From positions 1 through 14,811 of the forward strand of contig QZKU01000027.1 of NCBI GenBank assembly GCA_003598085.1: DNA of 14,811 nt, written 5' to 3'. The notes beneath the pieces were generated by a model. The model was not told where the DNA came from, searched no databases, and was given only the letters and a program-made list of their open reading frames with translations. The translations under genes were made by a program, and so were the position numbers. Below are positions 7,838 to 14,602 of the stretch, in pieces (position 1 is the stretch's first letter; every line of letters begins with the position of its first letter). Source of the DNA: Candidatus Abyssobacteria bacterium SURF_5 (lineage in GTDB: Bacteria; Abyssobacteria; SURF-5).

Positions 7838-8053
7838 ATGCTTAACATGAGCCGGGTCCTTCCAAGCTTTATCAAGGATTCTCGCCTCAACGGACAATAT
7901 ATGAGCATAGCAGATCACGCTCTGAATGATCCGTATCGCTATAAAATGATGTATGCGGGTTGGAAAGCTGCGAACCCGATCAATCCGGTATGGTTGCAAC
8001 AACTAAATAGGATACCGCCTTGGATTAAATGGGCAACAGCTGGTGCTGTTTAA
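7838..8053 (+). CDS. Orphan 71-residue ORF, possible displaced toxin C-terminus
   Basis: The frame opens one base after the stop of the immunity gene and encodes 71 residues, MLNMSRVLPSFIKDSRLNGQ onward. It includes SIADHALNDPYRYKMMYAGW and ends NRIPPWIKWATAGAV. The composition, with aromatic and proline pairs, looks like real protein rather than a shadow frame. No ribosome binding site precedes the ATG, and the in-frame stop at about 7818 means it is not the tail of a longer visible frame. I do not recognise the family. Its position between two immunity genes is where displaced C-terminal toxin fragments accumulate behind rhs genes, so a leftover toxin tail belonging to the following SUKH gene is the best guess. 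An expressed small protein is the alternative. Confidence 0.45.
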   Translation: MLNMSRVLPSFIKDSRLNGQYMSIADHALNDPYRYKMMYAGWKAANPINPVWLQQLNRIPPWIKWATAGAV

Positions 8054-8130
8054 GTGCCTCAATGGCTAGTAGTGGGTCGTAGTCTCGGTATAGCAACAGA
8101 AACTCAAATGCAGTAAAGGAGATGTTCGAA

Positions 8131-8760
8131 TTGCCAGCATCGCCAAAGCAGATCCTTGAGAAGCATACTCATTTGATTACGCTCTTTCCTGGTCTTTCAG
8201 AACAAGAACTTGACAGGTTCAGAAAACGTTTGGGGGGATACCTTCCTGCCGAAATCAATGAGCTGCTGATTTACTCAACGGGATTTATCTACGCGCAGGA
8301 AAGAGCCATATGCTTCACCGGCCATGAAGATTTCGCATTTGAAGAGGCCTTTCCATGTTCAATCGCAGTGCTACCCGATGGTTTGGGGAACTTTTGGGTC
8401 GTGGACATAAATAAAGAGGATGGGGCATGGGGGCCGGTTTTCTATGTGTGCCATGACCCCGCCGTCGTTGTCGTGCAGGCGCCGGAACTGGCATCGTTTC
8501 TTCTGCAAGTTCTTCAACCCCTCGAGGGAGTTCCTAAGAACGCGCTGGATTATGTTTCCAAGAAGGCCGCGTTTACTATCTGGAGACAGGATCCTTGGCT
8601 CATGCCGTATAACGACCCGCGAATTCCCCAGGATCCCCTTGTTTCCGACTTTGCAAAACAGCTTTTGCAAAACTGTCGCATCGCCGATCTGCGCCGGAAA
8701 GAAATCGGAAGCGGCTTCAGATGGGGGGCGAGCCGTGGCACGGCGCAGATATGGGACTGA
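8131..8760 (+). CDS. SUKH (SMI1/KNR4) family immunity protein, C-terminus frameshifted
   Basis: The SUKH fold is recognisable from GLSEQELDRFRKRLGG and LPAEINELLIYSTGF, then LPDGLGNFWVVDI, WGPVFYVCHDPAVVVVQAPE and LASFLLQVL. SUKH proteins neutralise diverse, mostly nuclease, toxins in polymorphic-toxin loci. Start choice: AAAGGAG (8115-8121) abuts the ATG at 8122, which is too close to serve it, whereas TTG at 8131 sits nine bases downstream; 8122 is the alternative. The last ten or so residues (after GSGFRWG) look unnatural, while another frame continues with RYGTELILGVEHKEKATF to a stop at 8836. This resembles the usual end of the family. One extra G in the G6 run at 8723-8728 explains the switch. 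The gene may therefore be impaired, or the base may be a sequencing error. Confidence 0.8.
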   Translation: MPASPKQILEKHTHLITLFPGLSEQELDRFRKRLGGYLPAEINELLIYSTGFIYAQERAICFTGHEDFAFEEAFPCSIAVLPDGLGNFWVVDINKEDGAWGPVFYVCHDPAVVVVQAPELASFLLQVLQPLEGVPKNALDYVSKKAAFTIWRQDPWLMPYNDPRIPQDPLVSDFAKQLLQNCRIADLRRKEIGSGFRWGASRGTAQIWD

Positions 8761-8836
8761 GCTGATTCTTGGTGTCGAGCACAAGGAGAAGGCAACTTTT
8801 CGAAAAGCTTGGAAAAGAAAGGATCCGCGGAGGTAG
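8729..8836 (+). pseudogene. Out-of-frame C-terminal end of the SUKH gene
   Basis: In the frame shifted by one base relative to the SUKH gene, this stretch reads RAVARRRYGTELILGVEH and continues to KAWKRKDPRR before the stop at 8834-8836. Removing one G from the run 8723-8728 would join it to FRWG of the upstream frame. The 'RYGTELxLxxEHxEK' form followed by a basic tail is what I expect at the end of SUKH relatives. Confidence 0.6.
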
Positions 8837-8877
8837 CCAAAGTTCAATACAGTGCTCGTGATTTCAGATTTTCCTAG

Positions 8878-9082
8878 CATAGACTTCTGATTGACAATGA
8901 TCGGAAGTTAACTTATCCGATCACAAGCATCCCTTCTGCTCGGCTTGGGGAAAAAGCAGAAGCTGTTCGACTAACTCGTGCATGTGGCGGGATAGATTGA
9001 TGAGGTCAAAGAGGTTGCAGACATCGTTTGGAACTCGGGGAAATACAGGGACAAACGCCATATCAAGCGCCATAAGAATTGA
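8878..9082 (+). pseudogene. Decayed coding remnant in two frames, unknown family
   Basis: Two adjacent frames together read like one protein end. The first (8878-9000) gives RLLIDNDRKLTYPITSIPSA and ends in LTRACGGID before TGA. The second (from about 8996) continues IDEVKEVADIVWNSGKYRDK and ends in RHIKRHKN at TGA 9080-9082. A four-base insertion of the TGAT kind at about 8996-9002 would explain the break. An in-frame stop at 8875-8877 cuts it off from anything upstream. The family is not recognised. A leftover toxin or immunity tail is plausible from its position behind a SUKH gene, but that is inference. Confidence 0.4.
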
Positions 9083-9225
9083 TGCTCAAATACTTTGGTG
9101 CCATCATGGGGCCAGATCTGACGCTATTCAAATGGCCCCAAGTTACCGAAAGGAAAACGCGAAATGGAAATCGGAATGTTTTACCGCGAGCCGCTGCCTT
9201 CTTTTTATCTCAAGCAATCGAATCG
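9083..9225. other. Gap between the rhs module region and the mla operon
   Basis: No supportable gene. A short plus-strand frame from 9164 (MEIGMFYREPLPSFYLKQ) ends at 9259 and has no good start signal; it could be another fragment. No clear terminator hairpin with a T-run was seen for the minus-strand operon that ends at 9226. Confidence 0.35.
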
Positions 9226-10191
9226 TCAAGCAAGGATCGCTCTGTTCAGAGAAGTGTAGCGCCCGGAAAGATCGTAGTCCTTCATGTCTTTCGCGGTTAA
9301 CTTCTTCGAGGGACACCCATGAAGACATTTCCCGCAGAAGTCTCCGCAGATGATGCCAAAACAGTTATCGAGCATCCCCCGGTCGAACATGTGAATATTT
9401 TCCCCTTGCAGTTCCGAATAGAAATGCATGGGCTGGCCGGGTCCCTCCGGAATTTCAAGATGGGTCCGGCCGCCGGCGCCCTTCACCATCGCATGAATGC
9501 CGTACGCGCAACGGATATTGTCGTGGGTGGAATAGGTGATCGTTTTGCCGTCGATCGTGAGCGACTGGCTCTCGGTTTCAGAAAACGCCTGCGCCGGACA
9601 TGTTCGCACGCACTTCATCCCGCATTCCTTCGGCCGGCACAGAGCAGGGCCATCGTATAAAGGCGTCGGCTCGAGTTCGGCGGAGGTGAGGATCGAGTTG
9701 AATCGCTGCATCGACCCGAACTCCGGCGAAAGCCCCAACCCGTTCCAGCCCAGATCAACAATGCCCGCCGCTGCGGCCGCATGCCGGTGCGAGAACTCGG
9801 CACAGACCTTGTTCGTCGCGAGCGTTTCCTCGAAGTACTTGTAGAAGCTGCTGACCCATGTCGGCATAAAGCAAAGCGTCTTGTAGCCCTTGTATTCGAG
9901 CAGTTTCGCCATCCGATTCACGATGCGCGAGCTCTCGATGTTGGTCAGCCCGTATCCGTAAAACAGATACGGTGTGATCGTCTTGCCGGCCTGATCGTAT
10001 TCACCCCACACATCGGCCATTCCCTGAAAAATGTGCAGCCCGATCGAGATGACCGATTTGCACTCGGGCAGAAAGTCGGTAGGCCGATGTCCTTCCGGCG
10101 CGTTAGCAAAACGGCTGATCGGAGCTACGCCCACCAGATCGGCTCCCAGATTCAGCAACTCCGAAACCACTGCCTGCGTCAGCTTATCCAT
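9226..10191 (-). CDS. QueG-like double 4Fe-4S cluster protein
   Basis: A 321-residue protein with the N-terminal layout of epoxyqueuosine reductase (QueG) relatives: VVSELLNLGADLVGVAPISR, then CKSVISIGL near residues 44-52. It has two cysteine clusters, C185/C190/C194/C198 ending in CVRTCP, and C277/C282/C286/C289/C293 ending in CLHGCP, suited to two 4Fe-4S clusters. The spacing differs from classical QueG (CxxCxxCxxxCP), so a redox protein of the wider QueG/reductive-dehalogenase-like group is more likely than the tRNA-modifying enzyme itself. The start is well supported by GGGAGGAG ending five bases before the ATG. It lies 59 bases after the mlaD-like gene and probably shares its transcript. 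No signal peptide is seen, so it should be cytoplasmic. Confidence 0.75.
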   Translation of the reverse strand: MDKLTQAVVSELLNLGADLVGVAPISRFANAPEGHRPTDFLPECKSVISIGLHIFQGMADVWGEYDQAGKTITPYLFYGYGLTNIESSRIVNRMAKLLEYKGYKTLCFMPTWVSSFYKYFEETLATNKVCAEFSHRHAAAAAGIVDLGWNGLGLSPEFGSMQRFNSILTSAELEPTPLYDGPALCRPKECGMKCVRTCPAQAFSETESQSLTIDGKTITYSTHDNIRCAYGIHAMVKGAGGRTHLEIPEGPGQPMHFYSELQGENIHMFDRGMLDNCFGIICGDFCGKCLHGCPSKKLTAKDMKDYDLSGRYTSLNRAILA

Positions 10192-10250
10192 GCAGTCTCC
10201 TCCCTTTAAAACAAGCGCATCTTGAGAGGGCCTCTTGTACGGGAGATTTC

Positions 10251-11288
10251 TTATTGAAACGCGCCGAACAGTACGCTGGTAAACGTGATTATCGGGACCT
10301 GCTCGCGCAAATCCTCGGCGGCATGCCGCGATTCCTTGAACATGCGTGTCGCTTCATCATAGAGCGCGTCGTCCTGGATCAATTTACCCAGAGATCCCTC
10401 GCCTTTCTCAATTTTCTCGGAAATCTTGTCGATGCGCTCCATTGTCGCCTGCATTTTGGGTGTAGCTTCTCGAAGCGATGCCACCGCTTCCCGCATGTCC
10501 GCCTCGTTATCACCCAAAACACGCACGACCGTATCGGAAGCCTCGCCCAGCTTGGCCGACAAATCTCTCATATCATTATAAAGCGAATCGTCCTGTACCA
10601 GTTTCCCGAGCGTCCCCTCGCCGCTTTCCATTTTCCTCGCGATTTCGTTCACTCGTTCCATCGCTTCTTTCAGGTGAGGTCCTGCCGCGCGCAGATTCTC
10701 AATCGTCTCGCCGATGCCTTCTTCGTTATCCGTGACAATCCGGTTGAGCGAAGCAAAGGTCTCGCGGATGTTCTCGCGATTTTCTCCGAGGATGTCATCG
10801 ATCTGCGACGCCAGTTTCTCCTGGTTCTTATTGAAATTGTTCACCGCCAGCCGGATGTCTTCCGCCAGATCGGCCACGTTCTGCAGGATGGCCGTCATGT
10901 CGGCCGCCTGACGGGTCTGAACGGTGTCGCCGTCCTTGAGTATGGGCGCGTCCGGCGACCCGATCGTCATCCCGATATATTTCCCGCCAAGCAGACTCTC
11001 CGTCTCGATTCGAGCCGTGGAATCCTTGCGGATTATCGCATCTCGATTGATCAGCAATGCCACTTCCACCTGAGCTCCCCGAATCCGCATTTTCTTTACT
11101 TCGCCTATCTCAACTCCCGCCAGCGTCACTGGGTCATTCTCGACCAAGCCGTCGACCTTTTCAAAATTGGCGTAAAGAGTGTATTTTTTTTGAAACCAGT
11201 CGCTCAGGCTTCCACTGTAAAAGGTGAGGATGCCCAGAATGAGCATTCCGATTATGAAAAACAAGCCCACCTTCATTTCTCTCTTCAT
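10251..11288 (-). CDS. MlaD-like MCE-domain lipid transport protein
   Basis: A 345-residue MCE protein of the Mla phospholipid transport system. One N-terminal membrane anchor (about 7-25) is followed by the MCE domain (about 35-115), with VDGLVENDPVTLAGVEIGEV and a second motif ESLLGGKYIGMTIG. A long helical periplasmic tail follows, far longer than in E. coli MlaD (183 residues). The tail carries an internal duplication: GEGTLGKLVQDDSLY (223-237) and GEGSLGKLIQDDALY (296-310), 73 residues apart. It ends in a hydrophobic segment (ITFTSVLFGAF). In the family, hexamers bind lipid and sit on the MlaE/MlaF transporter. The start is supported by AGGAGGTG eight bases upstream. It is the fourth gene of the minus-strand operon, 50 bases after the mlaE-like gene with a hairpin between. 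Confidence 0.9.
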   Translation of the reverse strand: MKREMKVGLFFIIGMLILGILTFYSGSLSDWFQKKYTLYANFEKVDGLVENDPVTLAGVEIGEVKKMRIRGAQVEVALLINRDAIIRKDSTARIETESLLGGKYIGMTIGSPDAPILKDGDTVQTRQAADMTAILQNVADLAEDIRLAVNNFNKNQEKLASQIDDILGENRENIRETFASLNRIVTDNEEGIGETIENLRAAGPHLKEAMERVNEIARKMESGEGTLGKLVQDDSLYNDMRDLSAKLGEASDTVVRVLGDNEADMREAVASLREATPKMQATMERIDKISEKIEKGEGSLGKLIQDDALYDEATRMFKESRHAAEDLREQVPIITFTSVLFGAFQ

Positions 11289-11304
11289 TCGAATTTCACC
11301 TCCT

Positions 11305-11329
11305 GAAAACGAGGGGTCCCCTCGTTTTC
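11305..11329 (-). promoter_or_regulatory. Perfect hairpin between the mlaE- and mlaD-like genes
   Basis: GAAAACGAGGGG (11305-11316) and CCCCTCGTTTTC (11318-11329) are perfect 12-base complements with one base between, so an RNA stem of about 11 bp with a 3-base loop. On the minus strand it starts ten bases after the mlaE stop and ends directly before the ribosome binding site AGGAGGTG of mlaD. It could act as a processing or attenuation site, or tune mlaD translation. Its T4 run lies inside the stem, so it is not a standard terminator. Confidence 0.6.
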
Positions 11330-11338
11330 TCCCGCGGC

Positions 11339-12106
11339 TTAAAAAATCCTCGTAAGAAAATAATCGAATACGACGATAAGGACAAATGAGAGCACTACCG
11401 ACTGCGTCGTAAACCGGCCCACGCCTTCCGCGCCGCCGGTTGTCTTAAACCCCTTGAAAACACCGATGATCCCGACAATCCCCCCAAAGAACATCGCCTT
11501 GACGAGTCCGCGAAAGATTTCCTCAAAGGTGAGCGAGTCGAATAAATTGTCAAAATACTCTGCCCAGCTCAAATCCGCGTAGGTCGTTGCTATAAGGGCG
11601 CCTCCGAGGATGCCGATCATGTTGACATAGATGACGATGATCGGCACCATGAATACCGCGGCAATAAGGCGCGGCATCGAAAGGTAGTATACCGGATCCA
11701 CCCCCATCACGCGAAGCGCATCGATTTCCTCCGATACCTGCATCGTTCCGATCTCAGCCGTGATCGCCGCCCCGACACGCCCGGCAACCAGATAGCCGGT
11801 AAGCACCGGCGCCAGCTCTTTCGCAAGCGAGAGACCGACCACTGCCCCGATGATCCCTTCGAGATTGAACCGCAGCAACTGGTAAGCGGTCTGCAGAGCC
11901 AGCACCATCCCGATGAAAAACCCCATGAGAAGCGCGATCGGCAGTGTCCCCACCCCTATAAAAGCCATCTGCTTGAATATTGAAGCGCGGCTGCTGATGA
12001 TCCGCCTGCAATGGGCGAGCGTCTCGAAAAACAGGACGAGAATCTCGCCGGTCGTCTGGAAAAAATCTATCAGGCGGCTGCCCAGATACTCAACGAATCG
12101 TCGCAT
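11339..12106 (-). CDS. MlaE-like ABC transporter permease
   Basis: A 255-residue integral inner-membrane permease of the MlaE/YrbE family, which pairs with the MlaF ATPase and MCE proteins to move phospholipid. The family signature is clear: YLVAGRVGAAITAEIGTMQV followed by SEEIDALRVMGVDP. Several hydrophobic segments are visible, including IALLMGFFIGMVLALQTAY, AVFMVPIIVIYVNMIGILGG and SVVLSFVLIVVFDYFLTRIF at the end. The start at 12106 is preferred because GGAG lies six bases upstream and homologues begin near MRRFVEYLG. An ATG at 12133 would add nine residues and has no good site. Its 5' end overlaps the end of the upstream WPL-repeat gene by 17 bases, or 44 with the longer start, suggesting translational coupling. 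Confidence 0.92.
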   Translation of the reverse strand: MRRFVEYLGSRLIDFFQTTGEILVLFFETLAHCRRIISSRASIFKQMAFIGVGTLPIALLMGFFIGMVLALQTAYQLLRFNLEGIIGAVVGLSLAKELAPVLTGYLVAGRVGAAITAEIGTMQVSEEIDALRVMGVDPVYYLSMPRLIAAVFMVPIIVIYVNMIGILGGALIATTYADLSWAEYFDNLFDSLTFEEIFRGLVKAMFFGGIVGIIGVFKGFKTTGGAEGVGRFTTQSVVLSFVLIVVFDYFLTRIF

Positions 12107-13628
12107 CGCCTTCTCCGAGAACTGTTTCACCATGGGTTCTTAATAAATATAACACTTGAAAATCCCGTTGGTTTCCCTCGCGCGATGTGCCAAATAATCC
12201 TCCCAATATCTTCACATGCTCCGTATCCTGCTCAAGGTTTTGCTGATAATTGTAGAGGAGCGGGATGTTGATTTTTGTCTTCCCTGGCGTCTCCACCCGC
12301 TGAAACAACCGCCAGAGCGCGTATGTTCTCGTTTCTCCGTCAGGAGTCTCTGCGCGTTCATACACGGTCCAGAGCGGGGAATACTGTCGCTCGAAACCCT
12401 GCACATCGTCGAACCACAACAGCGATAGAGCCCGCGAATAGCTCGAGCCGTCTTCATATCGGAACGAGCGCCATAACGGCCACACCCTCGTCTTCTGAAA
12501 CATCACTTCATTCGTTTCCGGCGAAAACTTTGTGGTCGAAGCATAAAACGGCATCAGGCTTTTTTGAATCGTTTTCGGGTCTCCCTCGGCCTCATCTGCC
12601 CGCCGGTGCCACAGCGGCCATGCTATGAACTGTGTCTCGGAATCCTCCGTCGTCACTCGGCCATACAGCGGCCAAAACTGTCTGCGATCGACATTCTCCC
12701 CCTGCGTCCTAACCACAAAAGGCCACGGCGTGGCGCGCTCTGTGAAATTGGCCGCAAAGTTTTCCTCAAACGTAAAAAAAGGCCACAGATAAGCACGAAA
12801 ATGCCTGCGGCGATTATCCTCGCGCGCATACAATGGGAAAATGAGCAACCGCTCGCCCGGCTGCTCCTTGTCCAGATCATACTCCTGGTGATTGTAGATC
12901 GGCCACAGAATGAACTCGCTTCGGTACTCGCCTTCCTTTTGAAATTGGCCGTAAAGCGGCCACAGTCTGAACCCGCTGTAATCACCGCCGCCTGAAAATG
13001 AAAGCACCGGCCACACATAATTGCGTTGGCGAAGTTCGCCTTTCTGATATGAAAAGTAGAGCGGAAAAAGAACAAAAACTATCTCGTCGCGCCCCAAAAA
13101 GTGCTTGAGCTTGCCGCCGACCGGAAACAGGGCGAAGTAATCGCCGGCCTCTGTCGATTTGCCCCTGAAGATGATCGGGAACAACATGTACTGCATGTTG
13201 CTCTCATCTTCATTCATGAATTCATATACGTCTCGCCAATACGTGAACAGCGGGAAGATTCGAATGGTTACGTCTTTACCATCCCGCCGGAAAACATACA
13301 GCGGCCACAGAACCTGCACCCTTTTCCGGCTTTGATCTTTGTGCGTTCTCTCCACATAAAGTGGCCGCGCCGCAAACTGGCGCCATTCCGGCGATTCCTC
13401 GACGCTCACCAGCGGCCACAGAAAGTATCGCTGAATTACTTCCTCTTCTGTCTGCGCCGGCGCCTGAGTTGGCCGCTCCGGCGCCTCGTCCATTTCTTGC
13501 GCCAATGCCGCCACGGGTGTCAAAAGCATGAAAAAGAATAACGCATGCACCGCGCGCCCGAGACATGAGCAGCCGCAACGAAAACCCTTTTTCCCCGCTC
13601 CTGAGACACATGCAAAAGGAATCGTCAT
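12090..13628 (-). CDS. Exported WPL-repeat protein of the mla operon
   Basis: A 512-residue protein of no family I can name. A basic N-terminus and hydrophobic stretch (about 28-43, ALFFFMLLTPVAALA) form a Sec signal peptide with likely cleavage after ALA. The mature part is built from about 18 repeats of an aromatic strand motif of the form [LIV][WF]P[LFVI][YWF], every 20-35 residues: FLWPLV, VLWPLYVF, FPLFTYW, LFPLYF, RLWPLYGQF, ILWPIY, YLWPFF, FWPLYGRV, AWPLWHR, VWPLWRSF and others. Each is followed by a charged, often basic, turn. Alternating strands of this kind suggest a beta-rich envelope protein, possibly an outer-membrane barrel. It starts three bases after the mlaF-like gene and runs into mlaE, so it is part of the operon and a candidate partner of lipid transport. 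The role is inference. Confidence 0.85.
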   Translation of the reverse strand: MTIPFACVSGAGKKGFRCGCSCLGRAVHALFFFMLLTPVAALAQEMDEAPERPTQAPAQTEEEVIQRYFLWPLVSVEESPEWRQFAARPLYVERTHKDQSRKRVQVLWPLYVFRRDGKDVTIRIFPLFTYWRDVYEFMNEDESNMQYMLFPIIFRGKSTEAGDYFALFPVGGKLKHFLGRDEIVFVLFPLYFSYQKGELRQRNYVWPVLSFSGGGDYSGFRLWPLYGQFQKEGEYRSEFILWPIYNHQEYDLDKEQPGERLLIFPLYAREDNRRRHFRAYLWPFFTFEENFAANFTERATPWPFVVRTQGENVDRRQFWPLYGRVTTEDSETQFIAWPLWHRRADEAEGDPKTIQKSLMPFYASTTKFSPETNEVMFQKTRVWPLWRSFRYEDGSSYSRALSLLWFDDVQGFERQYSPLWTVYERAETPDGETRTYALWRLFQRVETPGKTKINIPLLYNYQQNLEQDTEHVKILGGLFGTSREGNQRDFQVLYLLRTHGETVLGEGDATIR

Positions 13629-13631
13629 CTT

Positions 13632-14363
13632 TTACTTATCTGGGAGACCTCGTAGAAATTGCTGAACATGCTCGTTTTCGCTTCGCGTCACTTCGGAAGG
13701 CGTCCCCATGGAGATGATGCGGCCTTCGTGCAACATGATCACCTTATCCGCCACTTTGAACCCATGCAACAGGTCATGCGTCACAATCAACATCGAGATT
13801 CGGCCCGTCCGCTTGAGATCCAAAATGAGATCGTCTATCCCGTTCGCTATGATCGGGTCCAGCCCTGCAATCGGTTCATCAAGAAAAATGTATTTCGGAT
13901 CAAGCGCCAATGCCCGTGCCAGGCCCGCCCTTTTCTTCATGCCGCCGCTCAGCTCCGAGGGCATCATGTTCTCGCTTCCTTCCAGACCTACCAGCTTCAG
14001 TTTCTCCGATACGATCTGGCTGATCTCCCGCTCTTCATAATTGCGGTGTTGGCGAATCGGAAAGGCGACATTTTCGCCCACTGTCATCGAATTAAAAAGC
14101 GCCGCTCCTTGAAACAGCATGCCAAAGTCGCGCCGAATAATGTTGAGTTCCTTTTCCGTGATCGAAGTGATATCCACTCCCTCAACCAGAATGTTGCCCC
14201 GCTCCGGCTTCGTTAACCCGAGGATGCACCGGATCAACGTGCTTTTCCCGACTCCGCTGCGCCCGATAACCACCACCGTCTCATTTGCAGGTATCTCGAA
14301 TGAGACATCGTCCAGAATAGAGTCGGAATTGTACCGAAACGTAACATGCTGAACTACAATCAA
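13632..14363 (-). CDS. MlaF-like ABC transporter ATP-binding protein
   Basis: A 243-residue ABC ATPase that should power the MlaE/MlaD lipid transporter from the cytoplasmic side. All catalytic motifs are present: Walker A GRSGVGKST (34-42), Q-loop Q85 (MLFQGAALF), signature LSGGM (138-142), Walker B YIFLDEP (158-164), D-loop AGLDP, and H-switch H196 (VTHD). The FQGAALFNSMTVGENVAFP stretch and SGGMKKRAGLARAL are typical of the MlaF/MCE-associated group. It starts with TTG, not ATG: GGAGG (minus strand, 14372-14376) lies eight bases before it and no in-frame ATG is available near the N-terminus. It is the first gene of the minus-strand operon, with a good promoter at 14417-14445. Confidence 0.95.
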   Translation of the reverse strand: MIVVQHVTFRYNSDSILDDVSFEIPANETVVVIGRSGVGKSTLIRCILGLTKPERGNILVEGVDITSITEKELNIIRRDFGMLFQGAALFNSMTVGENVAFPIRQHRNYEEREISQIVSEKLKLVGLEGSENMMPSELSGGMKKRAGLARALALDPKYIFLDEPIAGLDPIIANGIDDLILDLKRTGRISMLIVTHDLLHGFKVADKVIMLHEGRIISMGTPSEVTRSENEHVQQFLRGLPDK

Positions 14364-14416
14364 ATCTCACGCCTCCAAATGCGTGCTTGGGGGGATTTTT
14401 CTCAGCGAGTCAGTAT

Positions 14417-14445
14417 ATCTTAGACTAGCCTGCTTAGCCTGTCAA
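14417..14445 (-). promoter_or_regulatory. Promoter of the mla operon
   Basis: On the minus strand, TTGACA (14445-14440), a 17-base spacer and TAAGAT (14422-14417, 4/6) form a good sigma-70-type promoter. It lies about 50 bases upstream of the mlaF-like TTG start. Its -35 box is only 15 bases from that of the promoter facing the other way. Confidence 0.7.
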
Positions 14446-14460
14446 GAATTACCGAAAACC

Positions 14461-14489
14461 TTGACAAATTCCATCTTCATACTTATAAT
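14461..14489 (+). promoter_or_regulatory. Perfect consensus sigma-70 promoter reading into the tRNA-like array
   Basis: TTGACA (14461-14466), exactly 17 bases, then TATAAT (14484-14489): both boxes and the spacer equal the consensus. No protein-coding gene follows on this strand in the window. The first structured features downstream are a hairpin at 14550-14573 and the tRNA-like tandem repeats from 14603. Transcription should start near 14496. Confidence 0.8.
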
Positions 14490-14549
14490 TAAGAAGCATA
14501 AACAGATGAAATAGCAAGCGCATGCGTCCGGTTTCTGTGCGCTTATAAA

Positions 14550-14573
14550 CCTCCCTGTCGATCGGCAGTGAGG
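14550..14573 (+). other. Imperfect hairpin in the leader of the tRNA-like array
   Basis: CCTC-c-CTG and CAG-t-GAGG pair around TCGATCGG with one mismatch. It is followed after nine bases by a T6 run (14582-14587), a loose terminator-like arrangement; the gap is too long for a standard one. If it does terminate, the promoter would make only a ~90-base RNA. Confidence 0.35.
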
Positions 14574-14602
14574 TTAAAGCATTTTTTGTGCCACGCTTGC
14601 GC

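Noticed and set aside
8982-9353. 123-codon plus-strand frame spanning the gap and the end of the QueG-like gene
   Set aside because: Its second half overlaps the QueG-like gene in antisense and the sequence is low in protein character; the nearby frame ending in GKYRDKRH reads better.
10254-11306. Plus-strand open frame of 350 codons opposite the mlaD-like gene
   Set aside because: It is the antisense shadow of a well-supported MCE gene, with no family features.
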